DNA from: Monocercomonoides exilis
Lineage: Eukaryota > Preaxostyla > Oxymonadida > Polymastigidae
Direction: 5' to 3'
Length of the DNA: 64,000 bases
Assembly: GCA_001643675.2 (NCBI GenBank)
Contig: LSRY02000016.1
Span: forward strand, 1,668,501-1,732,500
Shown here: piece by piece, positions 22,757 to 35,398 of the stretch
Position numbering within the stretch: position 1 is the first letter of the stretch
Layout of the letters: each line of letters begins with the position of its first letter
Program-made: the position numbers and the translations under genes
Notes under the pieces: model-generated
The model's input: the letters and a program-made list of their open reading frames with translations, nothing else
Told to the model about the DNA's origin: nothing
The model's database searches: none

Positions 22757-23834
22757 TATTTTTTAGATTATTCGCAGTCATCTCATTTTTTCTTTACCAA
22801 AATGTCAAACAATTTGTGTAACATTTGAGCTTTTTATACAAAAATTTATTTATTGAAGAATTTAATCCTTCAAAAAAATTTTTTTTTTATTCTTAATTCA
22901 AACTTCAGTGAATGTTACAAAGTGATAAGCAATTTGTGAAATGAACCTCATTTCATTCCAACACTTAACTTTTGGAGTGTTTTTATTCAATTCAAGAAAA
23001 ACATACCAACTGTTGAAACACATTTTCATCAGAAGATTGTTTGTGTGTATGGTTTATGTATAGTCCATCAAATTAAAATGAATAACAAAATCACTGTGTT
23101 GTCTCTTCGAAATAGGTGTCTTTCTTTTGTAATACAAACATTTTTAACAAACTTTATTTGTCTCTGAAAAATGCATCCTCATTTTTCTGAGATAAACATA
23201 AGCGTTAGTCAAACAATTCACAAACATGCATGATTGAGGAAGAATTTTCGTTTATTTTTATTTTTATTTTATTTTATTTTATTTTATTTTTTTTACAAAT
23301 AAAATTATGCTTATTATGTAATATTACAATATTTTTTAAGCATTTAGTGTATAATAAAAAGTGCCTCAATCAAAGATAATTCCAAAAACATATCTGAAAA
23401 TAAATTACCTGAAACAAAACAGAAAATTCTTGTTTTGAAAAAAAGTTCAAAACAATAATCACAGGAAAGAATTGTTCAAAATCGATTAAGTGAGAATAAA
23501 GACAATTGCAATTGCACATGTATCAAGGCCCGTTAAATGAGAAAAAAAGAAAGAAAACAAGAAAAGAAAGTGAAAGAAAGATGGAGCAAACACAGAAGGA
23601 TTTCAAAAGACATCGCGCATCAAATAATTCAGCATAAGACGATAAAATGGAGGGTGGTGGAAAAAAATTAAAATAAATAAATAAAGTAGAAAGCAATAAA
23701 AACAACAGCAAAATGCATCAATTGGACATATGAAAGAGAAGTGAATAAATATTTTAAAAAGAAAGACCCAATCAGCAAGCGAACATAAAAAACATAAAAA
23801 TATACTGCACAATCAATGAAAGCATTCCAAGCAG
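22757..23834. other. intergenic region between convergent genes
   Basis: AT-rich DNA containing the 3' flanks of the plus-strand p24 gene and the minus-strand coiled-coil gene. It holds an (ATTTT)n simple repeat near 23250-23290. I see no coding sequence. Confidence 0.7.
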
Positions 23835-25276
23835 TTACCAAGCATCTGAATCGTCATCATCCTCTTCTGCTTCTTCTTCTCCATCACCATCGTCGTCATG
23901 CGATTTGTTGCTTTCTTCTTTCTTCTTTTTTTCTTCTTCCTCTTTCTTCTTTCTTTCTTCTTCCTCTTTCTTTATTCTTTCCTCTTCTTCCTCTCTCTTT
24001 CTCTCTTCTTCTTCCTTTCTTTTCCTCTCTTCCTCTTCCTCCTCCCTCTTAATTTTTTCCATAAATTCCTTCTCCTTCTCTTCTTCTTTCCTTTTTCTTT
24101 CCTCTTCCTCTTCTTTTCTCTTCTTTTCTTCCTCTTCTTCTTTCCTCTTCTTTTCTTCCTCTTCTTCTTTCCTCTTCTTTTCTTCCTCTTCTTCTTTCCT
24201 CTTCTTTTCTTCTTCTTCTCTCTTCTTCATTTCTTCTTCCTCTTTCTTTATTCTTTCTTCGTCTTCCTCTCTTTTTCTCTCTTCGTCTTCCTCTCTTTTT
24301 CTCTCTTCCTCCTCCCTCTTAATTTTTTCCATGAATTCTCTCTCCTTCTCTTCTTCTTTCCTTTTCCTTTCTTCCTCTTCCTCCAATTTCGCTTTTATTT
24401 CTATTTCTGCTTCTTCTCTTCTCCATTCATTATCCTCAATTATTCTTTTCTCTTCTTCTTCTCTCTTTATCGAATCTTCCTCTTTCTCCTCCTTTTCTTT
24501 TATTCTCATCTCTTCTTCTTCCTTATTTTCTTTTATAGTTTCAATACGTGTTGTTTCTTCGATCGCAATGGAAGATATTTCTCCTTCAGATTTGTTAGAA
24601 TGATGTCCATCCAAGACAGAACTTTTTCTTTTTGTAATGTCAATATTTTGTTCGTCGTTTAAGATTTTTGTTGTTTCTTCAGTGTTAACTTTAGCTTTGT
24701 AATGTATCATTTTTGGAAGATTAAAATGCATCTTTTGATGATATTGACTGTTAAAAGTCTTCACATCGTTTTGTGAATGATCTGAGGTCTCAAAGTTGAA
24801 TTTTAAATGGCAATATATTTGTAAAGAAAAGCTAACAACTAATGGCAGAGATATGTACCAATTAACCACAGGCTGCCAAAATAATTGTTAATATATCACA
24901 ATTAAATAACAATAAACAAACATATTGATATATTAACGTTGTTAACAAATGAAGAGACCAAAAAATTGCATGAGCGGAATCAACGATGAATGTGGACTTT
25001 GTTAAAGGATCTGAAAGATATCGTATGGATCTTCTTTTTTCAAAATTAATCATAAAAATGCAAACTCGAAATGCAATAAACAGCTGTTACAGTTGCATCC
25101 AACAAAAAACATAAAGCCAAATGAAAATAAGCATTTGACAATTCCTTTTCGGATTTCAATGCAACGGCAAAAGATGACTCGCAACTAAACAGCATAAAAG
25201 CTACTGCTGCGATATAATTCACTTTTATTTTTCTTGATAATGCCTCCTTTTGACTCACTGAGATTGTTTTTTTCAT
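23835..25276 (-). CDS. polytopic membrane protein (possibly TMEM107-like) with a long Glu/Lys/Arg coiled-coil tail, 3 exons, 445 aa
   Basis: Exons are 25066-25276, 24922-25010 and 23835-24872. Introns of 55 and 49 bp use GTTTGC and GTTTGT donors with CAG acceptors, and phases are consistent. The first ~120 residues form about four hydrophobic helices: YIAAVAFMLFSCE, a segment around LCFLLDATVTAVY, AHAIFWSLHLLTTLI, and NWYISLPLVVSFSLQI. Size, helix spacing and an AH...WYI...P pattern recall TMEM107, a ciliary transition-zone protein, but the match is from memory and weak. Residues about 200-430 are almost all Glu, Lys and Arg in near-repeats (for example EEEEEKKRK), predicting a long single helix or coiled coil, and the protein ends in an acidic stretch. 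Such a tail is not usual for TMEM107. The charged tail alone is a common low-complexity pattern, so only the spliced N-terminus is informative. Confidence 0.72.
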
Positions 25277-26739
25277 TTGTTTGGGTAAATAAGGTTCAAA
25301 CGATCAAAATATTTGTTTTGAGAAATTTTTCAACAATCTCAAATATACAAAATAAAGCTCTTATAGGTGAAACGTTTTATTCTTTTTCATTGAAAAAACA
25401 TTGCATCATCAAATGTTTCAGTTTTATTTGATTCTTAAAAAAAAATAAAAATAAAAAAAATCTTTCTATCTAAAAAAAAATTTTCAAAATTATTTTGAAA
25501 ATTGAATAAGTTGTCTCAAACAATACCTTTTCAATATATGATTATTTAAAGACATGTGAGATTCTTTTTGCAGTAATTTTTTTTTTTTTGAAAACCAATT
25601 TACAACAGTCATCATTCTATTTTGGTTTGCTTTTTATTCAAAATTATTTAAAATCTGTATTTTTTTATTAAAAAATTTTCTGTGATATATTTGTAATTGA
25701 TTGAGTGTCAAAAAGTTAAGAAAATATATTATTTGGGGGAAAATTCGGTCTTTCAGACTTTTTTTGGACAAAAGATAAAAAACGTATTTCACTCATGAAT
25801 TTGTTTCGCTTTCTAAGATTTCAAAATAATTTTGGTTATAATATCTGTAAGCAGGCATCTTTGAAATCAAAGCATAAAGTTTCGTGGCATTTCACGAATT
25901 TCAAAAAATGCACACATTTTTGTTGTGTTTTTTGAACAGAAAAAATTAATGAAACGTGCATTATTTTTCGATGAAAATGCCTGAAGAAAAACGTTTTACC
26001 ACATTTTGTCAATATTTGTGAAAAAAATGAAGAATTGAACCCCGTTTTTAATAATTAGAAAATAAATCTGAAAACTTCCTCTTTTTAAGCAATAAATCAA
26101 CATACTTGAAATCAAATAATTTTTAATTGAAATCATCTCTTATTGTTCGATTAAGATTTTTTCAATCTTTTTAAATAATTGGAACAGAAAAGTTTTCAGA
26201 GAAACAACATCAAACAAATCAAGAATTCCAAAAGTGTATTCATGGATTTATTCAGTTGTGAAAAATATTTGTTTTCGACATCTTGAATTGCTGCATATAA
26301 TTAGGTGATTATTATTTTAAACCATATTTTGTCTGTCAAATTATTGAGACAAAAATTTGTTTTTCATTCTTGTTAATGAACGTTAGAATGTGAAAACATC
26401 ATCTTCAAAATTAATGTCATGAATGCATATCAAATGTTTGCTTTTGAAGTCATAGAAATTCATAAAATTTGGAAATGATAATTTTCTAACCATTTTCAGA
26501 AGAATATTATAAAATCAACATCCCGAAAAAACTCATGATTTCAAAAATAAACACTTAATTTATCTTGATTGAAAAATGAAAAATTCAACAATGTCATGAG
26601 AAATTATTTGGAAATTCCAGGAATTAAATCATGATCGTGCTTTTTTTGAAAAAACCAATATTTAAATAATAACTGACATATAATTTAAATGCAAATTCAA
26701 TTTCACTTCATTTTCACAGATATTGAAAAAATATTATTA
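25277..26739. other. AT-rich non-coding region
   Basis: No coding sequence is visible. It contains copy 2 of the dispersed 255-bp repeat and short motifs such as TAGGTGATTATT (26302) that recur in the first 1.4 kb of the window. It lies immediately left of the MITE. Confidence 0.7.
25731..25985 (+). repeat. dispersed 255-bp repeat, copy 2
   Basis: Partner of 841-1095, with the same orientation, the same length and matching ends. See that entry for the shared blocks. Confidence 0.75.
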
Positions 26740-26741
26740 TA

Positions 26742-27190
26742 CAGTCTAAACCGGATATAATCACATCGGTTTTTGCACAACTATTTGTGACTATATCCGA
26801 TTGTGATTATATACGATTCAACTTTACACAGAAAAAAATAAAATTTATTTTAGAAATAATTAATTATGGGTCGTTTTTTGTTTTTTTGGAAATTCTACAT
26901 AAATACACCTTTTTCACTTGCTTGATCAATTTTGATCATGAATACACATCATTTTGACTTATTTGAGCACATTTTTGAAAAAGCGAAATTTTGAAATTTT
27001 TGATCAAAAAATCGATTTTTCATTGAAAAATTCACCAATAATAATAAAAAACGTGATTATATATTTTCAGCCCTGTGATTGTATGCGATGGAAAATGAAT
27101 GAAAAATAGGCCAAAAATGTCCGTGCATCGAAAAATGTGACTATAGGAGAATGTGATTATATTCGACGTGATTATATCCGGTTTAGACTG
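26742..27190. mobile_element. 449-bp MITE with 26-bp terminal inverted repeats and TA target duplication
   Basis: The left end starts CAGTCTAAACCGGATATAAT, and the right end is its reverse complement. The match runs 26 bases with one mismatch. Both ends are flanked by TA (26740-26741 and 27191-27192). Inside, short motifs of the form GTGATTATATNCG recur near both ends (for example about 26790-26815 and 27050-27180), like subterminal transposase-binding repeats. There is no open frame for a transposase, so this is a non-autonomous element. A CAGT-type terminus plus TA duplication points to the Tc1/mariner-pogo group, from family knowledge. Confidence 0.9.
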
Positions 27191-27356
27191 TACTAACACT
27201 TTCTCACACTCAACTTGCAACCAGTTTGTCACATATGAATTTTTATTCAAAATTATTCATTATGTAAAAATTCTAATATTAATTGCCATTCATTTGTTCA
27301 AAAAAAGTTTCAAATGTTTGCAGAAAAGTCAAATGAAGTGAATAAAAATATTTAAT

Positions 27357-28794
27357 TTAGCAATAAACAAAACAATCTTCCGGATTACTAATCAAAAAAT
27401 AATGTCCATATAATCCTTTAATTAAACAATAGTGCAATCCCATTACACAATCTTCATATCCTACTTCTTCCATCTTTTCAAATATTTTTCTTTTAATTTC
27501 TTTTCTCTTTGCTTCCTTTTTTTTAATAATCATCTGATATTTCACATTTTCGCAAATTTCTTTGAAAGGAAATGGCCAATAAAAATTTCGGGAACTTTTC
27601 ACATTTAATTCAACAGTCTCCTCCAACATAACGTCAATTGCTCCTCCTTTCAACAAGATATCAACACCCATTTCAAAGTTTCTCTCCACCCATTGAAAAG
27701 ATTCAATACATTGTCTTATAATATTTTCATAATAGTCCTTTACTTCTCGGAATACCTGCACGATACTACTGATAAGCAGAAAATCTCCTTCATTCCGCAA
27801 TTTCCATGAAGATAAGCAATAATTAATTATATTGAGCCATCTACGAACAATAAATACTCCTTTCACATTCATTCTTCCTTCTTTCTCTTCTTCCTCTGCT
27901 TTCTCTCTTTTCCAATCCACACACTTTGAAAGCTCTTCCAGCTCTCTTGATGCCTCTCTTCCAAAATGCAGTTCATTCACAATCATATCTTCCAAACGTT
28001 TGTCTGTGAATAATCGGTTTATTAAAAACTGCCAAGCAGACTGATAGGCAAGGCGAGTGAGATTATGATGCTCCTGATGATATTGGATGATCTCTTTGAT
28101 AGCACCTAAATACAGTTCCTGTTCAACAACCTAATAAAAAAGAGAGGAAAAATCTTTAAACAGATAGAATGATAAAAAAACACCAGAACCTGTTTGTTGA
28201 AGATGCGACTTAAAGACAGTAAAAACATTTCAACTTCCTTTTCAGCTTCTTTCTTTTCTTTAATATTCAAGACAACCTTGAAAAGGCACGGAACACATAT
28301 TTTTATCAGTTTTTTTTTAAAGCATTTACCAGAATCATACAGAAATAGATAACATTCGCAAAAATCAACCAAAAGCTTTTCATTCATTCTTTCTTTTTTC
28401 GACTCTTCGTCAACGATTATCTTCTTAAATCTATGCCTCAATGAAGAATGATTAAAATTACATTCATAATTTTTGTTTAGCACATTATAAATTCCAATAT
28501 GCTTCAACAACACAACTACACTTTCTAAAGGCAATTTCTTTCGTCCAATCATTCTTTCGACTTCGTCAAACCATTTGGTTGATAAAATCAAATCAAATTC
28601 TTTGCAATTCATTTTATTCATTATCTTATTTATTTCTTCAATCTGACTTTTCTGCTCGATTTCATTACAATGATCCAGTTTAGAAAACAATTCTAAAAAT
28701 ATAAACTTCAAAAAAATCATTGCTTTTTCAAAAAAGTACTCAAACTTGAAAACTCTTCAGCGGAAGAGAGAACTTGAATATCATTCCCAGTCAT
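27357..28794 (-). CDS. paralogue A of an unrecognised helical multigene family, 3 exons, 441 aa
   Basis: Exons are 28746-28794, 28190-28692 and 27357-28130; introns are 53 and 59 bp. The first exon codes only 16 residues (starting MTGNDIQVLSS). The protein is predicted to be mostly alpha-helical with no membrane segment or signal peptide, in a pattern of amphipathic helices that could be an ARM/HEAT-type solenoid. Landmarks shared with B and C are LLKHIG, a C.P(C)L.K block, HNLTRLAYQS.WQFLI and VNELHF.REA..ELEEL. Function is unknown. I know of no characterised domain with these motifs; my impression is of an oxymonad-expanded family, which is inference. Its exon-3 start lies inside a tract identical to paralogue B. 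Confidence 0.78.
27885..28143. repeat. 259-bp tract identical to 31244-31502 (paralogue A copy)
   Basis: By eye I find no difference between this tract and 31244-31502. It covers the last bases of an intron, the splice acceptor and the first ~245 bp of the last exon of paralogue A. Sequence on both sides differs strongly between A and B. Confidence 0.88.
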
Positions 28795-30715
28795 GTTGAA
28801 AACCTATAAATTTATCCTGCTTTTAATTTGTATTCACCAATTTATGTGAAAAAATTTTTAATCAACAGAATAATCAATAAATATTAACATCGTTAATAAA
28901 CTTGCAAAAATAAAAATAATCTCAATATATACTGTTAAGATTTGCTCAATATAAAGAAGTGCAAAACAAAATGCAAAGAAGCTACAAGGACTGGCTGTAT
29001 GAGGCCAGAAAAAGAAATCTTTTATCTCTCTTGGATCAAACCAACAAAAAATTTTGAAATTTGATTAAGTTATCAAAAATCCATTTTCTTTCATAATCAC
29101 ATTTTTTGTGCAAATGGAATATATTTTTTGTCTTTGGAGAAGATGAATGAGACTGAAAGCATGAATATGCGAGTTGCATTTTCGATATTTTATGCTGATT
29201 ATTGCATTTTTAGCTCTTTTTGAAAGAAACATTGAATGATGAAAGAGGAAAAAAAATGATTTCTGAAAATATACACAAAATCACAGGAAAAATGAACTTA
29301 GCACATCTTCAAAATACGAACAAGAAGAATATGTTTATCGAATGGCAAAAGATCAATGTCCAATTTTTCAATTGCCAAATAATCATATGGCAAGAAGAAA
29401 AACAATGAAGACCTGCTCCAACAGAAATGTTGGAAATATTCAAGTTTTGTGAGACGGAAACATCAAAGGTGATACATTCATTTCCTTGAAAGTTTTTCTA
29501 AAATTTATTCATTCAAAGTTGTATTCTTCCAGCTGAAATGAGATTTGGAGAAGGAGGAGATTAACAACTTTGCAACAAACCGTACTCAAGAAACGCAACA
29601 GCAAAGTTATTTCTCGACATATGAAATGGAGAAAAGGGTTTTGAAGGAGAGAGATTTTTCTTGAAGACAATAACAGTTGTTTCAGAACGAAGAGAATGAG
29701 AACCATTTTGAATTGTGTTTTGAACCATTTTGAATTGTCATGCTCATCAATGGGCACTCAGAATGTTCTTCATTCATCTTCAAGAACTTTGACAGAACAC
29801 AACGGAAAATGAGAATTCAAGGAGAATCGTTCTTATTTCTCACAAGAGCTTCTTCTTTCTCCTCAAATGCAGATTTAGTTAGGAATTTTTGTTCATTTTT
29901 AATTTTTGCAATGAGCCTTGCCAAAGTCTTTCTCTTTTGTGTGTTTAAGCATCTCATCTACATATCATTTGATTGATGATGCGACTCAGTGCAACTGTTC
30001 AAATGAGACAAAAGCAGGTGCTCTTTTTTATATGAAGAGTTCTGCACATCAAATAGACTTTTCACCATCTCTTCCATCATCTGCAATATCATCAATATCA
30101 TCATCTTATCATCATCTTGAACATCAACTCTCTTCTTCTTCTTCTTCTTCTTCTTTTTCCTCCATGCATGAAAACCTTCTCCTTATATTCTAATCTATTC
30201 TATTTCACTCTCCCTTGTCTCCACTTCCTGTCTTTACCTTCTTCTTAATCTGATTTTAGGCTTGCCTGATGCACACTCTTCATTCCGTCTTATAGATATT
30301 CTTCTTCTTTATTTTCTTTATCTTCATCATCATCATCATAATCATTTTTTCCCCTCTTCCAGATTTGATTGAAAATGCAACGAGAAAGAAAACAAGCGGA
30401 GAAATCAGAGACTTCTAGAAGCAGCAGCTGAACAATTGGATTCTTATTAAAAATGAATATATATAAAGAAGAACAATAATTCGTTCAACGAAGAATCTTG
30501 ATGGAAATGATAGAAAAGATTGGATATTTTCTTCTTTTTTTGAAAAAAGAATTTAAAATATCAATTTAATTTTTCCGAACATTTTATTTTTATTTTTAAT
30601 TTTAATTTTATTTTTAATTTTTATTTATTTATTTATTTATTTATTTTTGCCATTTTGAGAAATGAATAGATAAAAATAATTTTTGAGTTACAAAATCAAA
30701 ACAAAAAGAATTTGG
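28795..30715. other. intergenic region between paralogues A and B
   Basis: AT-rich with several short frames, none convincing. A ~60-bp block near 28990-29050 resembles 47765-47824 upstream of paralogue C. A block at 30481-30525 resembles 45941-45985 downstream of C. These indicate that the gene duplications carried flanking DNA. A (TTTA)n/(TTTTA)n simple repeat lies near 30580-30650. Confidence 0.65.
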
Positions 30716-32110
30716 TTAAACACCCACAAAATAATCAGAAATATTCGTTGATAAACAATACCAATATTTTCTGTTAAGAAAAGAAATAACTCTATAAAGG
30801 CTTGTGATGAGTTCTTCGCATCCTTCTTCTTCCATCTTTTCAAATATCTTTCTTTTGATTGCCTTTCTTTTTTCTTCTTCGGGTTTATCAACCTCCTTTT
30901 CTTTCAATTTTCTTGAAATATTCTTTAAGAATTGCAAGCTTTCAAACATAATTCCATCTTTCAAAGTAGATTGTTTCATTTCCTCTAAAATCAGATCAAC
31001 TACACCTTCATCCAGCAAAACATCAATTTTCATAATAACATTTTCCGCTGCTCTTTTAAATAAATAAATGCATTGGTTGCTAATTCTTTTGCGATTATCC
31101 CTGGATGCTTGAAATACACTCACAACGTTGCCTATAACACCAGCAAGTTCTTCGTTCCACAACCTGCACGAGTATAAGAAATCGTACATTGCATCTAGCC
31201 ACCTCCAGATAACAAGCTCTTCCCCCCTTTCTTTTCCTCTTTCCTCTTCTTCCTCTGCTTTCTCTCTTTTCCAATCCACACACTTTGAAAGCTCTTCCAG
31301 CTCTCTTGATGCCTCTCTTCCAAAATGCAGTTCATTCACAATCATATCTTCCAAACGTTTGTCTGTGAATAATCGGTTTATTAAAAACTGCCAAGCAGAC
31401 TGATAGGCAAGGCGAGTGAGATTATGATGCTCCTGATGATATTGGATGATCTCTTTGATAGCACCTAAATACAGTTCCTGTTCAACAACCTAATAAAAAA
31501 GAATAAAAAATCAACAATACAACAACAACAACAACAACAAAAAGAAATGCTCATACGCAACATCGAACATTGCTCAAAGCCAGCAAAGCCATTTCCACTT
31601 CCTTTTGAGTCTCCTCGTGTCTCTCCTTGTTTGATGCAACTTTCAGAAGACAAGGCACACAAATTGAAAGACATTCGGATGAGAAATCATTGCTTAAAGA
31701 AATATAGCATTCACAAAGATCAATCAGCAGCTTTCCATCCTTTTCTTTTTTCATTTTCTTTTCTTCTTCAACTATCTTATTCTCGAATAATTCGATCAAT
31801 GAAGATTTCTCGAAGCAATTAATCCAAATACCTTTCAGCGCTTTACAAAATCCAACATGCTTCAACAGCAGAATTGTATTTTCCATCGAAATTTTCTTTT
31901 CTTCAATCATTTTGTGAATTTCATTGAACATTTCTTCTGAAAAAACAGGTTCCAATTCTTCTTCCTCCATTTCATCCATAAATTCATTCGTTTCAATGAT
32001 TTTTTGTTTCTGTTCGGCTTCAGTGAATTGTTCCAACTGCGAAAGTTTCGCTAAAAAAAGTTAAAAATCAAAAAAGAAAAAAGTGTACATTTATCATTTT
32101 AACCATTCAT
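30716..32110 (-). CDS. paralogue B of the unrecognised helical family, about 425 aa
   Basis: Secure exons are 31557-32050 and 30716-31489, separated by a 67-bp intron with GTATGA donor. The last exon has exactly the length of the last exon of A (774 bp). The reading frame enters at an acceptor at 32051 in phase 1, so an upstream exon is required. A minimal solution is a 7-base exon at 32104-32110 (ATGAATG) with a GTTAAA donor. This is weak, and paralogue A has a 49-base first exon instead. B may therefore have a start I cannot see, or may have lost it. The protein has the same landmarks as A and C: LLKHVG, C.PCLLK, HNLTRLAYQSAWQFLI and VNELHFGREA. Function is unknown. Confidence 0.68.
31244..31502. 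repeat. 259-bp tract identical to 27885-28143 (paralogue B copy)
   Basis: Partner of the tract in paralogue A, in the same orientation and 3,359 bp away. It spans the acceptor of the last intron and the beginning of the last exon. Confidence 0.88.
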
Positions 32111-33176
32111 TTCTTATGACATTTTGCAAACCTAGAAACGTTTGTGTTTTTGATGGTGACTGCAAAATTGCAAATTGAATCCAAAACAATTTACAAATAC
32201 ATTTTCCAAATATTCATGGTGCAAAAAAAATAATTGAATTAAAAACACCAAATCAAAATATTTTAAATAATACAGGATTCGAAACCTCTTTTGCCATCAT
32301 GTTTTTCACCTCAAAACAAGTGAATCAATGAAACAAAATAATCTTGTTTTTGGGTAAATAAATAAGGGTGACAATCCTATAATTTTATAAGTGAAGAATT
32401 TTTTTGATAAATGGGGCAAAATTTTTGCAATTATGAAAAAAACTGAGATTTGTTCCAAACTTTTTCTTCAATCATTTCATTATGAATCAACCGAAACTTT
32501 GCAAATAATTACTGAAAAAATATTAAAATTGAGAAAAATAATAGAAAATATTGTGTGGAACAATATTCAAAAAACAAAATATTTCATCCCAAATTATTTA
32601 CTTCAGCCAGAGCATGCTTGAGTAGCTTATGCACACAGCCACAGATGCACTCATGAGAGATATAGCAATGCAGAAGAGCAGGGATTTTTCTAACAGACGG
32701 AGGAGCGGGTGGCTGTTTGCATCGATTGCTTACAAAAATTGATTTTGTGAGAAAAATTGCATGGGATTTGAACTTGGTTAAATATTACAAAATACATGAC
32801 GCAACATCGGCTGCCATATTTTGAATGAAAAATAACTCAAGCAAGATGCAGAAAAAGCTACGACAATTTCAGAAAGATTGAATTGAACCACTTGTTCATT
32901 TCGAGCGAAATGTTGTGTACTTGGTATATCTTTTGCGCAGGATTTGTTTGACATGGGCTTATTGGGGGAAGGTTGGTTTTGCGGAAAAGGAAAGGAATTG
33001 GGGGTTGGACAATGGAGGAAGCGAGCAGAGAGAAACACTCAGCAGACCTTAACAACAGACGCATTGCCATTTACACGAATCCTACTGGTATGCTGTCAGC
33101 AAAGACATGGCGTTAAATAAGTCTTTGAAAAAGAGTTGATTTCTTGTTTATTTGGATAATATTAATTTTCACATGA

Positions 33177-33362
33177 CTTCATTATCGGTTTCATAATGGA
33201 TTTTCTGCTTTCGATGACGTTCTTTTCCAATCATTTGTTGCCCAGTTGCCTGTTTTTTTATGTGGTGAGAGGCAATTTCGGAGAACAAGAAAACCAGCTA
33301 GTTTGATAATTACCAATCCATTGGAGGTGGGAAAATATTTAAATACCAAAAAAATGGTTTGA
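33177..33362 (+). pseudogene. coding-like fragment, unrecognised
   Basis: An open run of 61 codons without an ATG near its start. Residue composition is balanced (for example FDDVLFQSFVAQLPVFLCGE followed by a basic stretch), unlike the Phe/Lys/Asn-rich chance frames around it. There is no clear splice acceptor at its left end, and it ends in TGA. It could be an exon or a relic. I do not recognise it. Confidence 0.3.
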
Positions 33363-35398
33363 CTTTTTTTTGTATTTCATTCATTTTTCTTTTAAGATGT
33401 TCTTTGAATGAATACAGATTGGTTACGAACAGGAACATTATTGAATGAAGTATTTTTATCCTTTTTCAAAAGATTCAGAAGTTTTGAAATTAATCTCGTT
33501 TGGATTGCATTCAACGATGATATTCCTAACTTCTGCCATATGTCTTGTGTGATGCATAGCCTATCTATGCTTAACATGAGTTTATTAGAAAGAGAAAAGC
33601 AGTTTGTTTGGCTTATTTGTGAGAGTGTTCGGCAGAAGCGACTCTTTTGTAGAGGCTGATGATTAGGCTGGGCATTCGCATTCAGAACACATTCAGTTTT
33701 TTCTATCGCCAAACATGACTTGGAAAAGCTGACATCTTCTATTTTTCTTCACCTTTCTTATTTTTCTCAACAGCCTCACTTCAACAAAAGATGTTTATTG
33801 ACAGAATCGACACATCAATTGCAAAATTTTCAAAGACAAGGAGAAGAAAATGAAGAATTTTATGATTATGTGATTGAAGTCAACTTCTTCAATCGTCAAC
33901 GCCTTCTTCGATTTCGAATTCTTCTCTGCCAATTTCCTCGTCAAATATAAAGTTCATTTGAATATTTAACTCCTATGGACAAACATAGTTTTCTTTTTGT
34001 GAAGGAAAAGCAGTTCAACCACACAAAGGCAGCCATTTATTCGTGCACTTCCATCTTCATCTGTTTGCATCTCTCTGCCTTTCACAAAATTTGTGACTAC
34101 GATTTTCGACTCTATCTTAAGTCAACTTAACAAATGCAACTTTTTATTTAATAGACATCACTCAAGACATTTTCAACTTGTTTATTATTAGGATTGGATT
34201 CATTTCACAATTCTCAATCACCTCGCCTTCTTCGTCTTCATCATCATCCGCTTATTCCTTTTTTGACCTTTTCTGACTCTTCTTCTTCATTTCCTACTCC
34301 TTCTTATTATAACTCCTCCTCCTCTTTTTCGTCCTTCTCTTCTTCCTGATATTCCGTTCAGTCAACAGCTCCATATTCGATATTTCTGTATCAACAAAAT
34401 GCAGTAGAGTTAATTATCAATATGCACACCGCAGCACAGAAAAATCAAGTTCATCTTTCATTTTGATCCGGTTGCGTATCGAGTCCTCTAATTGTCTTAT
34501 CTTTTGCTCCTTTATGAACTTGTTCTTACGCTGCAATACCCTCACAACGCCATTGCAATTCAGATTTAACCAATTTTCAAGGTTTATTAATCGACGGCTG
34601 ATTAAACTGAAGCTAAAAAATAAGAAACACCCATTAAGGAAAGAGAAAAACAACATCTGAAGTGGAAAGACACATGCGATGCAAAGAGGAAGAAAACCTC
34701 AAAGAGATCAATAAAAAGCGTATAATCAAAAAATGAACATATTTGGCATTTGCGTTCAGCTTCAGTTGGAAGACAATGAACGACATATTCAGTTCGGTGC
34801 TCATGTTCTCTCTCTTCATTTGCCTCAAAATATTATTGATGAATATTCATTTATAAGATTTCTTTTACTGCACCATTTTGCTTGTGAGCTAAAAGTGATA
34901 CATGAAACTTCAAAACTTATACATTTTGCACTTAATTCAGAGAGCATTTATACACACCTGTTGGGATGAATAATCGGATAATGTGAATGAGCCAACCCGG
35001 CTGACTTTAGTGTTGAGAGATGTCTTTTCTGATAACAACGAAAAGAAAGCGAACAAATCAGCTGAATGAGACAAGATGAGATAGAGCCATCTGAAATAGA
35101 CGAGGCGCAATAAAAGAAAATGAGACATTGACAGCACTTGAAGGAGAAGGACAGGGGAGTGCTTGGAAAAGAGGAGTCGATGAGACAATTAGAGGCGCAA
35201 GTGGTAAAAGCAATGACAGGAATGACTTAGGATAAGGCGAAGGCGAAGGCGAAGACGGAAGAAAAGATGGGCAAGGAAGGAATTTTGCAAATGAAATGTC
35301 AGCGAATGTGGGAGAGACGAGATTATGAAGAGCAAAAATCAGTTATTGTTTAATGGAAAGGCGACGAATGAGCTGTCGAGGAAGCTTTTGATTCGAAA

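Noticed and set aside
23898-24662. Phe/Leu- and Ser-rich plus-strand frames opposite the coiled-coil tail
   Set aside because: Antisense of Glu/Lys codons; the minus strand joins to a spliced membrane domain.
29918-30193. 91-codon plus-strand frame with a poly-Ser end
   Set aside because: Ser run from a TCT simple repeat, no domain and no splice evidence; treated as chance.
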